Source: Aldrovandia affinis | Lineage: Eukaryota > Chordata > Actinopteri > Notacanthiformes > Halosauridae | Direction of reading: 5' to 3' | Assembly (NCBI GenBank): GCA_029706075.1 | Contig: JAINUG010000147.1 | Location: 1,439,145-1,503,144, forward strand | Length of the DNA stretch: 64,000 bases | Part shown: piece by piece, positions 12,468 to 24,600 of the stretch | How the letters are laid out: each line of letters opens with the position of its first letter | Numbering within the stretch: position 1 is the stretch's first letter | The notes under the pieces: model-generated | What the model saw: the letters and a program-made list of their open reading frames with translations, nothing else | Told to the model about the DNA's origin: nothing | The model's database searches: none | Made by a program: the position numbers and the translations under genes

Positions 12468-12790
12468 TTATAGTGTAAAATGATTATGTGCCTTGGGTCA
12501 TATAAATATTGTGTTTTATCCACAATGATAAGATTTTAACACTTTGGAGTATTTTTTTCTAAGCAATAGTCATGGTGCTGATGATACATATCAGTTCTGG
12601 TCTTTTAGTAAATGTTTTTTAATGTTTTTAAATGATCTGCATCAGGGTGATGCTAGTTCAATTCTTCATCAATCTTGTTGCAGGAGCAGTACTCTAATTC
12701 CAACAGTAGGTGGTGCTGATTTACTGTATATTCACAAATGGCTCAAGAACTTCAAATACATACATCGGAATTTGTTTGTATGCTGAATGG
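12455..12790. repeat. Duplicated segment, right copy
   Basis: This is a shorter, diverged copy of 10400-11200 that begins right at the 5' edge of the LINE fragment. Confidence 0.75.
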
Positions 12791-12832
12791 ATGATGATGT
12801 AGAATATGTAAATCATGCGCTTAAGACCTTAG

Positions 12833-13165
12833 CAGAGTTGTGGACTCAAGCCAAGTGACTTATAATTTTGATGACTTCAGACTAGACTTGCAAAATAAAA
12901 GTATTTGAGACTTGACTTAGACTTGCATGTCAATGACTTGGGCCTAGATTTGCACTTGAGCTGGATGACTTGAGACTTGTTTGGAATGTGACTTCAGGAC
13001 TTGAAACCTGAAATTTGGGACTTGTGATTTGACTTGACCTGAACAAGGTGACTTGGGACTTTACTTGAGACTTACCCTTCACGACTTGGGACTTACTTGA
13101 AACTTGAAGGTTAAGACTTGAGACTTACTTATGACTTGCATAACAGTGACTTAATTACAACTCTG
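12833..13165. mobile_element. hAT-like MITE packed with GACTTG repeats
   Basis: The ends are CAGAGTTGT and ACAACTCTG. The flanks GACCTTAG and GAAATTAG match at 6 of 8 positions, consistent with an aged 8-bp duplication. The interior consists of more than 25 degenerate copies of GACTTG/GACTTGA with no reading frame. Confidence 0.75.
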
Positions 13166-13639
13166 GAAATTAGTGTATAATAGAACCACACAAATTTCTT
13201 CTTGGCCACCATCCTGATATTGACATTTGATCAAACATTTTAATTGAGTTGAAGACTTTGTCTCCTGGCCCTGACTGCATCCGTTGAGCTGACTGGACTC
13301 CACAAAATTGTTCTCCACAACCTGGTGACCCAAACGTGATACCTGCAAGGGCCTGAAGACCCAGGACTATAATGGGTGAGCAGATTTCTTTAGTAAAAAA
13401 CCCTTAGTTGTAGGGTCCTAGCAGACGCAGGGCATCTGTATATATTAACAAAGGAGTTTGGAAGGAGGAAGGAGTTGGATGGGTCGGTGGGCTGTAGGGG
13501 AATGAAGAACGGTTGCTGATCTTGTTGTAAACATACACATGGTGGAGTGACTCGGCACTGATAGGTTGTGATAAGCTCATGAGATGTTGTGGGCACTTAA
13601 TTTTCCCCAAAGCTACCTCTTCTCCATTTGCCTAAAACC

Positions 13640-13710
13640 ACAGTTTTTCTCCCTGTTCTTCTCCCCATTTTTAGTTTCCAATTATACCCTCCTTTTCATG
13701 TGTGTTAGTG
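13640..13710 (-). mobile_element. Isolated SINE tail, reverse
   Basis: The reverse of the common tail (tttccaattataccctcctt) without a head. Confidence 0.55.
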
Positions 13711-14014
13711 AAGGGCTGGAACAATAGTAATTTTTACATCCTGAAATCAAAATCAAATATATTGTATATGAAAATACTGTAAGTAAATTCTCAAATTTCA
13801 CAACAATGTGTTCTCAAATACATTAAATAATTTAAATATTTTCAGATACATTCCTGAATAATAATGTTATGTTTGAAAATACAGTGTTTAAAATGTACCA
13901 AATACCTGAAAATACTGTAAATACCCTAAAATGTTAATTTTTTATTTATTTCATTAGTCTTTTTTTAAATACTTATTTTACCCAGGTGTAAAGTATTAGT
14001 TGGGTAAAACTATC

Positions 14015-14425
14015 TTAGCATTGTCAGTTGGGCTAATATTGTTAAAACGTAGTGTAGTGTAGTGTCAGTTGGGCTAATGTTTGTAAAGCAGTTAGTGTCA
14101 GTTGGGCTAATGTTTGTAAAGCAGTTGTATTGTCAGTTGGGCTAATGTTTGTAAAGCAGTTAGTGTCAGTTGGGCTAATGTTTGTAAAGCAGTTGTATTG
14201 TCAGTTGGGCTAATGTTTGTAAAGCAGTTAGTGTCAGTTGGGCTAATGTTTGTAAAGCAGTTAGTGTCAGTTGGGCTAATGTTTGTAAAGCAGTTGTACT
14301 GTCAGTTGAGCTAATGTTTGTAAAGCAGTTAGTGCTAGTTGGGCTAATGTTTGTAAAGCAGTTGCAGTGTCGGTTGGGCTAATGTTTGTAAAGCGGTTGT
14401 ATTGTCAGTTGGGTAAATGTGGGTA
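14015..14425. repeat. Minisatellite, units of 33 and 35 bp
   Basis: About 12 copies of gtcagttgggctaatgtttg plus taaagcagt, joined by two linker forms, tagt and tgtatt, that partly alternate. It is intergenic. Confidence 0.9.
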
Positions 14426-14429
14426 AAGT

Positions 14430-15978
14430 CTGTAAAAGGTCTCTAGCTGCAGAACATTTCCCTCCTCAGTTCAATAGTGCTTAAATGTTAATCCTTAAAT
14501 CTCCTGTGAAGGGAACACTGTTTGTGTAACCAGCCTGCCTGCACCCCATGCTGATAAAAAATGTTAATGACACATTCCTTAGACTCACAGCTCTGCTAGA
14601 ATTAAACATTTAAACACAATGGAACATGACATTCACAGTTTTTCCACATATAAAAAAGTTTAGTTTTTTGTCAAAAAATGTCTCATTAAATTGTTTGCTG
14701 TTTGAAGCACACATTTCCAGTTTCGTTTCATTTCCAAGTACAGTGGTCTGGTTTGTTATTTTTTAGTGTTTTCATCCTGTCCTGTAGAAGCTGCACAATT
14801 TATTTTTCCTTCTTGTGTCCAGAATAGCACATTTTCACAGATTGAGACAGCTTCTTAAATCTTTTCATCTTCATAATGATGCTCAGAAAACAGAACTGTG
14901 TGGGGGAACAATCTCCTCAGCAGTCCCTAGCATGCTGCATGAGGACAATGAGGACTATAATCATACACGGTTATTGCACAAATGCATAACCCACAAAAAT
15001 GCGGAGGAACAGCCCTTTGGGAGAGCCGAAATGTCCTTATTTTAACTTGAAATGTTGTGAGTTCAAAAGTGCCAAGTCCCTTGTTAGTGTCCCATCAGTG
15101 GTAGGCACGTGGGCAAAATAGAAATGTGCAGGGCCCTTTGTCCTGGCCCCTCTTTGGGGCTTTGTCAAGGGAACGCTCGAGCCCACAGGGGCTGCGTGTG
15201 AGAAAGCCGCTACGTCCTACAAGGAAGAAAAGACTCGTTGCTGCTCACGCCTCTTCCTACAGAGTGGCAAAGCGCTCCCATTTCTCACCCAGGTACACCC
15301 GGGCATCTGGCTAGCCAGGTACTTCTGGAAATAATACTCTTGGGCATAGCAGGTGCTCCGCATTTCAATCAGATGATTGTGTGTGACGGCATTTCGTTTT
15401 CAAAACTGCCTTGATTCTTGAACACTCCGAGGAGTCCCTGTGTAACAGGGGGTGTTTTTCTCTGAGCTTTTGCTTGCTGTGCATCTAGTGGGTCATTACT
15501 GGTGGGGGAGAATTAACAGGGCTAAATCTGAAGGATTATCAGAATGCCAGTAGGTACTGAAAACAGTGGCGAGCTTCTCAGCATCGTGTAGCGATGCACA
15601 TTCGTCTGTGTTTGCCGTTTCTCCTCAGGTGAGGGTCGATTTATAATTAAATGTTACATCTGTCTAAAAGGGCATGGAGTCACCCACCAGCATGTGACAA
15701 TTACAGACAGGCTTAAAAACAGACTGAAGGTAAGGTAACCTTTTTCAATGTGCAGTGGTTCAAATTGGGTTAATGCTCTTGACTGATGACTTTATGAGGA
15801 TCCAGATATTTTGAGATATGTTTTTTCATGAGCCTTCAGATATGTGACCTAGCAAACTCAATGTTTTGAATAGCTTGTATTTGGGCTAGTGGGTTATTTG
15901 TTGACACTTTGTGTATGAATAAGTACTCTTTAGAGTTACTGAAACACTGCATCGTGTGAGGTCATAGTAGCTGTATTT
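14430..15978. other. Intergenic, nothing recognised
   Basis: I see no exon with coding character and no repeat with defined ends. Short open frames at 14815 and 15126 lack homology and splice logic. Confidence 0.5.
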
Positions 15979-16760
15979 CAGTGGCGGCTGGTGAGTTAAA
16001 AAATTGGGGAGGACGGGCGAGTTAAAAAAATGGAATAACAAATAATAAGTAAACAAGTCCAACATTTATTTAACTAGATGAGGCATTTATTCATTATAAA
16101 ATGCATGTTTATTCAACAAACAGTATCCCAGAATGTCACCTGTAAAAGACAAAACACACAAAGAAAAACAATAAAACACAGGAAGCACTAAGTTTTGAAG
16201 TGGAATGTACTCTTGCAAACTATTCCTCTCCAAACAGAAGCTACTCACAGTGCCCTGGTGGCTTGATGAGGTACTAGAGACTCTGGGTGACCTGTTTTTC
16301 AGCTAGGTAGTTGAGGGAGGGACATGGGGGGCTGTTTCTTCAACCTTTTTCTGTTTCTGTGGACCTATTGGCCATGTTGCAAAACCTAGTCATGCTTATC
16401 TGCTGAGCATGAGCAACTCTTTGTCTCACCACTGGTGCAGGCCTAACTGTGGATGTAGCTGAAGTAACAACAGAGGTGGTAACTGCTGTAACAGCTGAAC
16501 TGGTTGATGCTATGGAGTGACTGGAATCAACAGCAGTGCTTGCCTCAGTTGATGGCTCTTACTCAGGTCCTCTCATCTGTGTAGGCAGAACTCCTGGATG
16601 TTTCACTTTCAGATGCCTGTGGAGGTTGGCTGTAGAACCACCAGGAGTAGACAGCTGGTTCCTGCAAATAGTACACCTGGCTGATGTTGAAGAAATCTGA
16701 AAATCTAAAAGAAATCTAAAAATTGTCCAAATGTTGCTTTTTTTTCGAGTGTCACTCATT
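15979..16760 (-). mobile_element. hAT element remnant with BED zinc finger transposase fragment
   Basis: The left end CAGTGGCGGCTGGTG (15979) looks like a hAT terminus. On minus, 16759-16559 encodes MSDTRKKSNIW followed by a BED-type finger (CTICRNQL, then HRHLKVKH). One in-frame TAA is followed by about 70 more open codons in the same frame, rich in Ser/Thr/Val. No catalytic core is present. The right end was not found. Confidence 0.75.
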
Positions 16761-18396
16761 TTGTTGCCGTTTTATGTTGTTCTTGACTCCTGTCACCATA
16801 CCTCACAAAACAGCTGGCTGGCCAGTCAGCCGCTAGCTTCACCACGTGATTATGTGAATAACCATTTATTGCACTTTGTTGAGGCAAGCTATGCTACTCA
16901 AATTATACATTGCGCGAAAGTGTAGCTCAACAAATTAATAACACATTAATTAACCCAAGTCTTTTAAATAGTTAAATAATGTACGGTTATGTCACTTTTA
17001 ATTAGCCTAATTGGAATTGGGAATAGACTGCTGACATTTTGATTATTTCATACTCAAATTACATAGCCTACAAATAACATTTAAACATTTATATTTTATT
17101 TATTTTATCAACAGGCTCGTTGAACCATTAACCGATCTGTGTGATCAGTTGAGCCACGTAGCCTATACATAATTTAATAATAACATATCGCCTTTCCAAT
17201 GATCAAGCAGTTGTATTTATTATGCCCACAAAAAAATATTCAATTACTTGCTATAATCTATTAGCAAAGTAGGAGTCTTGTTGTTGCGACTGATTCGTGA
17301 GGCGTATTCCTGACAGCTGGAGAAAGCGCCAGAGGACTAATTAAATTCGCATTCACTGACCGAATGAAAAATCGAGGACAAACTGGGGACAACCTCAATT
17401 TTCACAAGGCACCTATCCCGAAAGGTAAGCCACCATCGTGCATTGAACTAACGAAGTTTAGGTTGGTTACTAGCTTAGCTAGATAGCTAGCAAAGCCAAC
17501 GATTTGGCAGCTTTGAATTTAGATTGCTAGCTATCCATAACCTTGCATCGCGCACTGTTTGGCTAAGCAATGTGTGTTAGCCAGCGAGCTAGCTAGCTTA
17601 CTCTGCCAGCTACCATTTCATAATTGAGATCGATCGCTGCAAATCGTTGGCAAAATGAAGAAGTGTCATACAGCAACAAAGCTGCTCCAGCTAATAACCT
17701 AATAAATACGTTTAATAATAACCCAACCAAATATAAAAGCATAAAATCGCATTTGTTTTAAGATTATCAAACGATTACAGAGAGACGGATAAACAGTGGT
17801 CTTTATTATACGGGTCCACAACATTACAATAATATCGCATGTTATAATCTTCGAAATGCAGCTGGCTTTATTTATTTATTTTACTTTTCAGTTTCAGTTT
17901 CAGGGAATCTCGCGTCTGAGTGTCAATGCCTGCATTCGTCTTTAGTTGGCGTTTAAGAAAGCAATAGAATATAGTCACTGATTTGTTCTTTGCAGTTTGT
18001 CAGTGCACTGTGTTAGCCTGCTGACTGTGAGAACAGTTCTTCAGTTCGTTCAGTCAGCGCAGTTCACTTTAATAGAGAAATCCAGTATCGTTTCTAATAG
18101 GATGCTTAGTGGTAAGCCCATCAAAACATTTTGGGGGATTTCTACAGGCAATATACGTCTCGCAAAGAAGGGGAATTTGGCGCAGCCCACTGCCTGCCTG
18201 GTGAATCAAAGGAGCGAATCACTTAGGATCGGTGATTCAGCACACCCAATTCACTTCACTGATTCGTTCAAAAAGATTCGTTCGTTCGTGAACTTGCGCA
18301 TCACTAATACAAACGATTGGTTGCGAGGCTCCCAGTAATCCAAGTGTACCTATCATACCAAGAAGTATTGAACACTCCTACCTTCTCGTTTCTCCT
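16761..18396. other. Upstream region of SLCO1 copy 2
   Basis: No coding sequence. Palindromic gctagctagc clusters occur near 17480-17600, and gattcgttcgttcgtgaac-type repeat text near 18260-18300. The promoter and non-coding first exon of copy 2 are probably here, but I cannot place them. Confidence 0.4.
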
Positions 18397-18595
18397 TTTA
18401 GGAATTAAAAAACCTCAATCAAATCCCCTTGAAATTTCCATTTGCTAAGTTTAAATAGATTGAGTGCCTTAAGTCTATCATCATAACTTTTACCTTTCAT
18501 ACCAGGTATCAGTTTAGTTGCCCTTCTTTTGACTTTTTCAAGAGCTTCTATATCTTTCTTGTAGTGCGGTGCCCAGAACTGCACACAGTATTCTA
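18397..18595 (-). mobile_element. LINE fragment (CR1/L2/Jockey-type ORF2 C-terminus)
   Basis: Minus-strand translation is open for about 54 codons: WAPHYKKDIEALEKVKRRAT, then KLIPGMKGKSYDDRLKALNL and KWKFQGDLIE. This is the post-RT region of LINE ORF2. It ends about 70 bp upstream of the first coding exon of SLCO1 copy 2. Confidence 0.8.
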
Positions 18596-18666
18596 ATAAA
18601 TGATGCTGGGTGTCTGCTGCTGACTGACGGGAAGGGGGTCATTGCTAATAGGATGTGTATTCTCAG

Positions 18667-21600
18667 GAAGATGAGCGATCCTGCAGAACAGGCCGACAAG
18701 AAGCTGATCAGCCAGGAGGCCCTATTCCTTAAAGACACGGGGGCCTCCAAAAATCCATGCTGTTCCACGCTGAAGGTACTGAGAGCCCCTGATAACAGTC
18801 CCAGCATGGGAGACCCCAAGGGATGAATTGTGCTTTATCTCCATCTTCCCCAGGTTTGGGCAAAACACGTTACAGTCAGACAGGTTAGGTAATCGTCTCC
18901 ATTGAAAATTGATATTGAAATTCAATAGAAATATTGACATTTGTCTGAAATGGACAGAGTTTAATTACATAGCCCTGGGAGGAGGAAGTTCTTTAAGAAA
19001 ATAAGCTTGTGAAATTAGTCATGTAGCATGTTGTCACTGCCCCACAGACAGGGCAGTTTGAGGAGGTTGTCCAAATCGGTGACGTTAACCGATGGAGATT
19101 CTCACAATTTCTGTTAGTCAGTCTAGAGCTAGTCCATAACGTAAGGCAATGGATTTGAAACATGGACCAAAATTCAAAGCACCAGCAAAACCGCAACGGT
19201 CAATTTCTGACTGAAAGTCACCTTGCTGCACTGGAGATACATACGTTTTGCTTTTGCTTTTGCTCAGATTGTGTATAAGGTAGAGTACGTTGGAAGTAGT
19301 GTATATTGGGTAGAGTATGTGAAGAGCAGAAGTGTACTGGGTGGAATACACCAGAAGGAGTGTATTGGGTGGAGTATAGCAGGATGAGTGTATTGGGTGG
19401 AGTATATGAGGATACTGGGAGAGTGCACAATGAGGACTTCCAGTTGAGCCCTGCACAGAATTCATATAGTGTTCTGTCTCCTGTCTTTCTTCCAGATGTT
19501 CATTGTAGCCCTGTCCTTTGCCTACTTCTCCAAGGCTTTGTCAGGGACCTACATGAAAAGCTCCATCACGCAGATCGAGAGAAGGTTCGAGCTCTCCAGC
19601 TCCCTCACCGGCCTTATAGACTGCAGCTTTGAGATGGGTAACAATTGCACATTATCATCATGAGTAAAATGGTGTCAAGCAATTCCTGCTGCTGTTCCCC
19701 CACTGCTCCTGGTGCTCTTCTCCTGCTTCACTTCTGTTGCTCTGTTGGTAACCTGTTATACCTTTTATAAATCTACTTTATAAAAGTAGATTTATAAAAG
19801 TTTTCTGTGGCTCCCACTGTATTTCTCCTGCAGGTAACTTACTGTTCCTGGTGGCGGTGAGTCACTTTGGGGCCCAACTGCACCGCCCCAGGCTAATAGG
19901 AGCAGGGTGCCTACTCATGGCCATTGGTTCTGGCCTCACCGGTCTGCCCCACTTCTTCATGGGACGGTAAATGTACTTTTTGAGAAACAACTTTCCACAC
20001 AGTTCTGTTGTAATGGTTTTATGGTACGATGCATTGTTGATATATTGTGTCACACAAGATTTATTGTAGTGAAGAGACATCATTCATAATTTAGGGCAGG
20101 CATTTTTCACCACCTCTGTCAGGAACCTGCAGTTCCGTCCTCCAACACCAAGAGGCCGATGGAGGACTTTCTGAAGCTAGTTAAGCAATCAACACATTGC
20201 GATCTTAATTACGAAGTAATTATTCATTTACCACAAGAGGTGCATATTGCAGTGTAGTAGACTAGTCAGCAGTTGGCACTGCACTCACCCACACATAATC
20301 ATACTGATTGATTTTCAATTGTGAAAATATGTTTGTTGACACTTCTGTAGGACATAACATGTCCATTCTGGAGCAAAGAAAGGGATATGTTGAAATGAGC
20401 AGGTGGATATTTTTAAACCGCACAAACTTTTCAAAGCAAATGGAAAATGTTTTTGACAGCCTAAAGGCAAAATAAAAATACAAAAAACTAAATTGTTATT
20501 GATGGGATGCCTCTCTGAAACAATGTAAATTTGTAGACTTGCCCCCTTGCACCAATGCTGAGATTTGCATTTAATTGTAGTAATTGCCACTAATTACTGA
20601 AAATAGAGTGCCTACTTGAGGATCAGAAAGCAACTGCAGCTTCTTGAGAGAGGTGATGAAAAACGCATACCCTTATTCAAAACTTATCCTTTATAAATAC
20701 TCATTGTTAATAAAGTGAATTTTCATCCATCTCTGAGATTATCTTTTTACTTGCAGGTACAAGTTTGACACAGTGATCCAAAATTCAATGATTGAAAATA
20801 GCAGCATATCTCCCTGCCTGGAGCAACAAAAACACTCTGTTCAGCAGACCCTTCTTACACCATCCAGAGACAATAGAGGTACAATTCATACTAAACCACA
20901 TACTCTGGATATCAGTGCAGGTAAACATCACACCTGGGCATAAACACAGGTATGCCATATACCTGAAACGAGGACAGGAGGACTGGACCCAAATGCAGAG
21001 ATGAGGCATGAGGCAGGAATCCAAAAACAAACTTGAGTTTAATTGAAGCAATAAACCAAACTAAATATTCAATCAAACACTGAAGAAATACAACCATAAA
21101 GCTCCACAAAACACTGAAGAAATCAAACCAACGAAGGTAAGGATCAAATACTCGAAATGGCTGGACAAACACTGTAGCAAGCAAACACGAGGAACAACCA
21201 TTCAAGACAGAGCAAAGTTAACAGAAAACAGACAACTTAAATAATGAACAAAACAAGACCGGTGAAATCACTAAGACAATAATACACTGACAATCAGGTG
21301 AAACAAGACATAGGTGGAATCACTCCAGACAATGAAACAATAATACTACAATTACACAATGACACAATCAGGGAACACTTAAGAGTCCAATACCGCCCTC
21401 TGGCGGCAAACAGCAGCTGTGACAATAACTTAAGTAGTGAAAAGGAAAAAAGGTCACAAAAAATGCTGTTGATTATCAGAATTGTACAAAATTACAGCTT
21501 TAAATTGTGAAGTGTTTTATGCACAGTCCTTATGGAAATGAGTTTCTAAAAGTATACACAACATTGAAAAGCAAGAGACTGAATAGAAAAAAGTGTATGT

Positions 21601-24600
21601 GTGTGTGTGGTGTGTCTTTTGCGTGTCACATTATACTGAGTATATTTGTCTGAGCTTCTGTGTGTGGTGGGTGTCTATACAGAGGGCATGTGTCATTGTG
21701 TGTAGAACATGAGTGTCTGTGGCTTTTTGTCTGTGAATCTGTGTATATGCCTCCTTGTAAATAATGCATGTGTCTATGAATGTGTCTCTGTGTATTAAAC
21801 GCATTCAATCTGACAGGTTAGGTAATCGTCTCCATTGAAAATTCAAATTCAAATTCAATTGAAATTGAAAATTGATGTTTTTCTGAAATGGACAGGGTTT
21901 AATTACATAGCCCTGCCAAGGAGGAAGTTCTTTAAGGAATTCCTGCCTGCTCGCTGTGAATGTATGGGCTATTCTTACTTCCCAGAGAATTGCTACAATG
22001 CAATCAAATTTATACGACTCTTTATGTCCTGTTTTCCTCTGAAAATAATCTATTTGGTTGTTGATTTAAAGATAAATTTTTAATGTATCCTCAGCAGCCT
22101 GTTCAGTGGTGAGAACATTTTTTGAGGTAGACATAGTTCCAGTACTGTAGCAGGTGTCAAAGCATTGTGTGTTGGAAGACTTGTTAATACATAAGTCAAG
22201 ATAATGATCGAGGCGCCTGTGTGAATTTCTGACTTTTTCGGCTTTTGCCAATCATCGCTCACATAAAACTGTTTTTTGGGTTTAATAGACTTTGTCTCTG
22301 TGTGTGTCTCTCTGTAAATCTCCATCTATATCTTTATACAAACTATGTCTCTTCGTGCAGACCATTAAAAGCCTCTTTGTTTGTCTCTATATAGAGATGC
22401 AGGCTACATGTGTCTGTATAGATGAATAGGTTACATATATAGATGGATACTTCATGAAACCCCAAGGAGGAAATTGGTTAAAGGGGTATTAGTTATATGT
22501 TAATTATATGTTGTAGTTATATATTACCTGTGTGTCTTTATATATCTCTGTAAACATGCTACATGTGTCCCTGTGTATACACTGTGTATGTGTGTGTGTG
22601 TTTCTGCAGACTGTGTGAAGGACTCTCAGTCCCAAATGTGGATCTATGTATTCCTGGGAAACGCCCTCAGGGGAATCGGTGAAACGCCCGTCACACCTCT
22701 TGGAATCTCCTACATCGATGACTTTGCAAAAGCAGAGAATTCTGCCTTCTACATTGGTAAGTGCGGTTTGAAATCGTAACTAAAAACACAACTAAAAGCC
22801 ACTTAAAAACACATTTTTACGTGCGCTTTTAATTTACTTTTGTTTTTTATTATTATTTATTATTATTATCATTATGATATATTCTTCTTCCTACACCTGT
22901 TTTATAGGTTCCTGTTTTTATTTGTTGTTTTATTATTTTAAACTGACCTTTTATCTGCTCTATTTGTTGCTTAATTATTTTGGCATTTTTATTGTTTTAT
23001 TATGTCAAAGTTACCCCCGTTATTGTGTTTTATCAGTTGTCTTTGACTTTGGGCTGCAAACCGGTGCTGTATAAATAAAGTTTATTATTATTATTATTAT
23101 TATTGTAGCTGCACACGGATGTGATAGTCATGTTTCAGGGTTATGACTTTTCCATCTGTTTCACAGCTTGTCTGCAGACCATCACTTTGCTGGGGCCCAT
23201 GTGCGGCTTCTTACTGGGGTCGCTGTGTGCCAGACTATATGTAGATATCGGATTTGTCAATACAGGTAAGACTGAATTGTATTGACAATATACTGTACAA
23301 CTATATATTGCATTGTGTTGAAGGTATACAATTAATGTATAATACATCTATGCCAGTGGTTCTCAATCCTGGCCCTGGATAGCCGCAGGGTATGCTCATG
23401 GTTCCCCAGGGCTTAATTGATCCATTAAAATGGCTGATTACATAATTAACACCTGATTCCTTGTGCCTAAATTGGTTGCCGATTTTAAGGTGAAACAAAA
23501 GCCAATGTACCCTGCAACTCTCTATCCTACCATTAGTCTCTACCCCAAATGTCCTTTACATACAAGAGAACGGTTGGACATTTGCTACAGAAAATGGTGC
23601 TGCACACGTCTAACACATTCTGACAATTTTAGGGCTTAGTATTCATGCTGTTGCTGACAACTTCAGACAAATTAAATATAAAACATTAAGGTGTGTGTAT
23701 ACATTTACTCTGTGCGCCAAAGGGCTACCACTTAAGTTTGTGTGAGAAATTCTAGGTCGCGCGACCTAACTTTTATCAGCTCAGGTCCAAATACAGATTC
23801 TGTATATGTAACCAAGGGTTACTGTGGGAATTAAATCTATATTGACCACTGGAGGCAGAAAGTAGTCCGACTACGCCACTCCCTTTAATGAGCTGACAGA
23901 TGACAGGTTCTTTGCTTAGAAATGGTAGTGAGCAAGGATGAACAGCATCAACAAGCGAAGGCAGCTTTGTAGTAAAGTGAAGCGATTTACAATATTTCTC
24001 AGAGGAGAACAATTGCACCAAGGTAAGTCAAAGTAAAGTGACTAGAAATCAGTACAACAGCACATTCTTAAAATATCTCAGTTCTTTGCACAACCATTTA
24101 AAGGACCTCACCTTGGGTAAAAGCAACGGAAATAACACATTGGGACAGCAGGAATCTGACGAGATCTACTTAAAAATATAAATATAAGCCTAGGCTATGC
24201 TGGTTACAGCAATAGCCGTACCATCCATAAAATGTACACTTAGGTAGAACTGACACAATATATCATAGACATAACATGACAAAACACCTTTAAAGAAATT
24301 AGCAGCGAATGGGGTGGGCTACTCAAAAAAGGATGTTCAAATGTCTATTATTCTTTTTTTATATCGAATCTTCCCATTCATCTTTGAAACTGGTGGTGGA
24401 ATGCAGATTCCAAGTTCGATTCGATATTCAAATAAAATGTGACGGCCTTGTGTGTGTGTCAATGCTGGTGACAGAGGTGTGTTTGTGTGCATGTGCAGCG
24501 GTTGTGTGGGCCTGACATTGCATGTGCATGTTTGTGTGTGTCTGACAGAGACTGGTCTCTTGCAGACAGCGTGACTATCACTCCAAAGGATGCACGCTGG

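Noticed and set aside
14015-14425. CRISPR-like array
   Set aside because: The spacers are not unique: the units are contiguous minisatellite repeats in a vertebrate genome.
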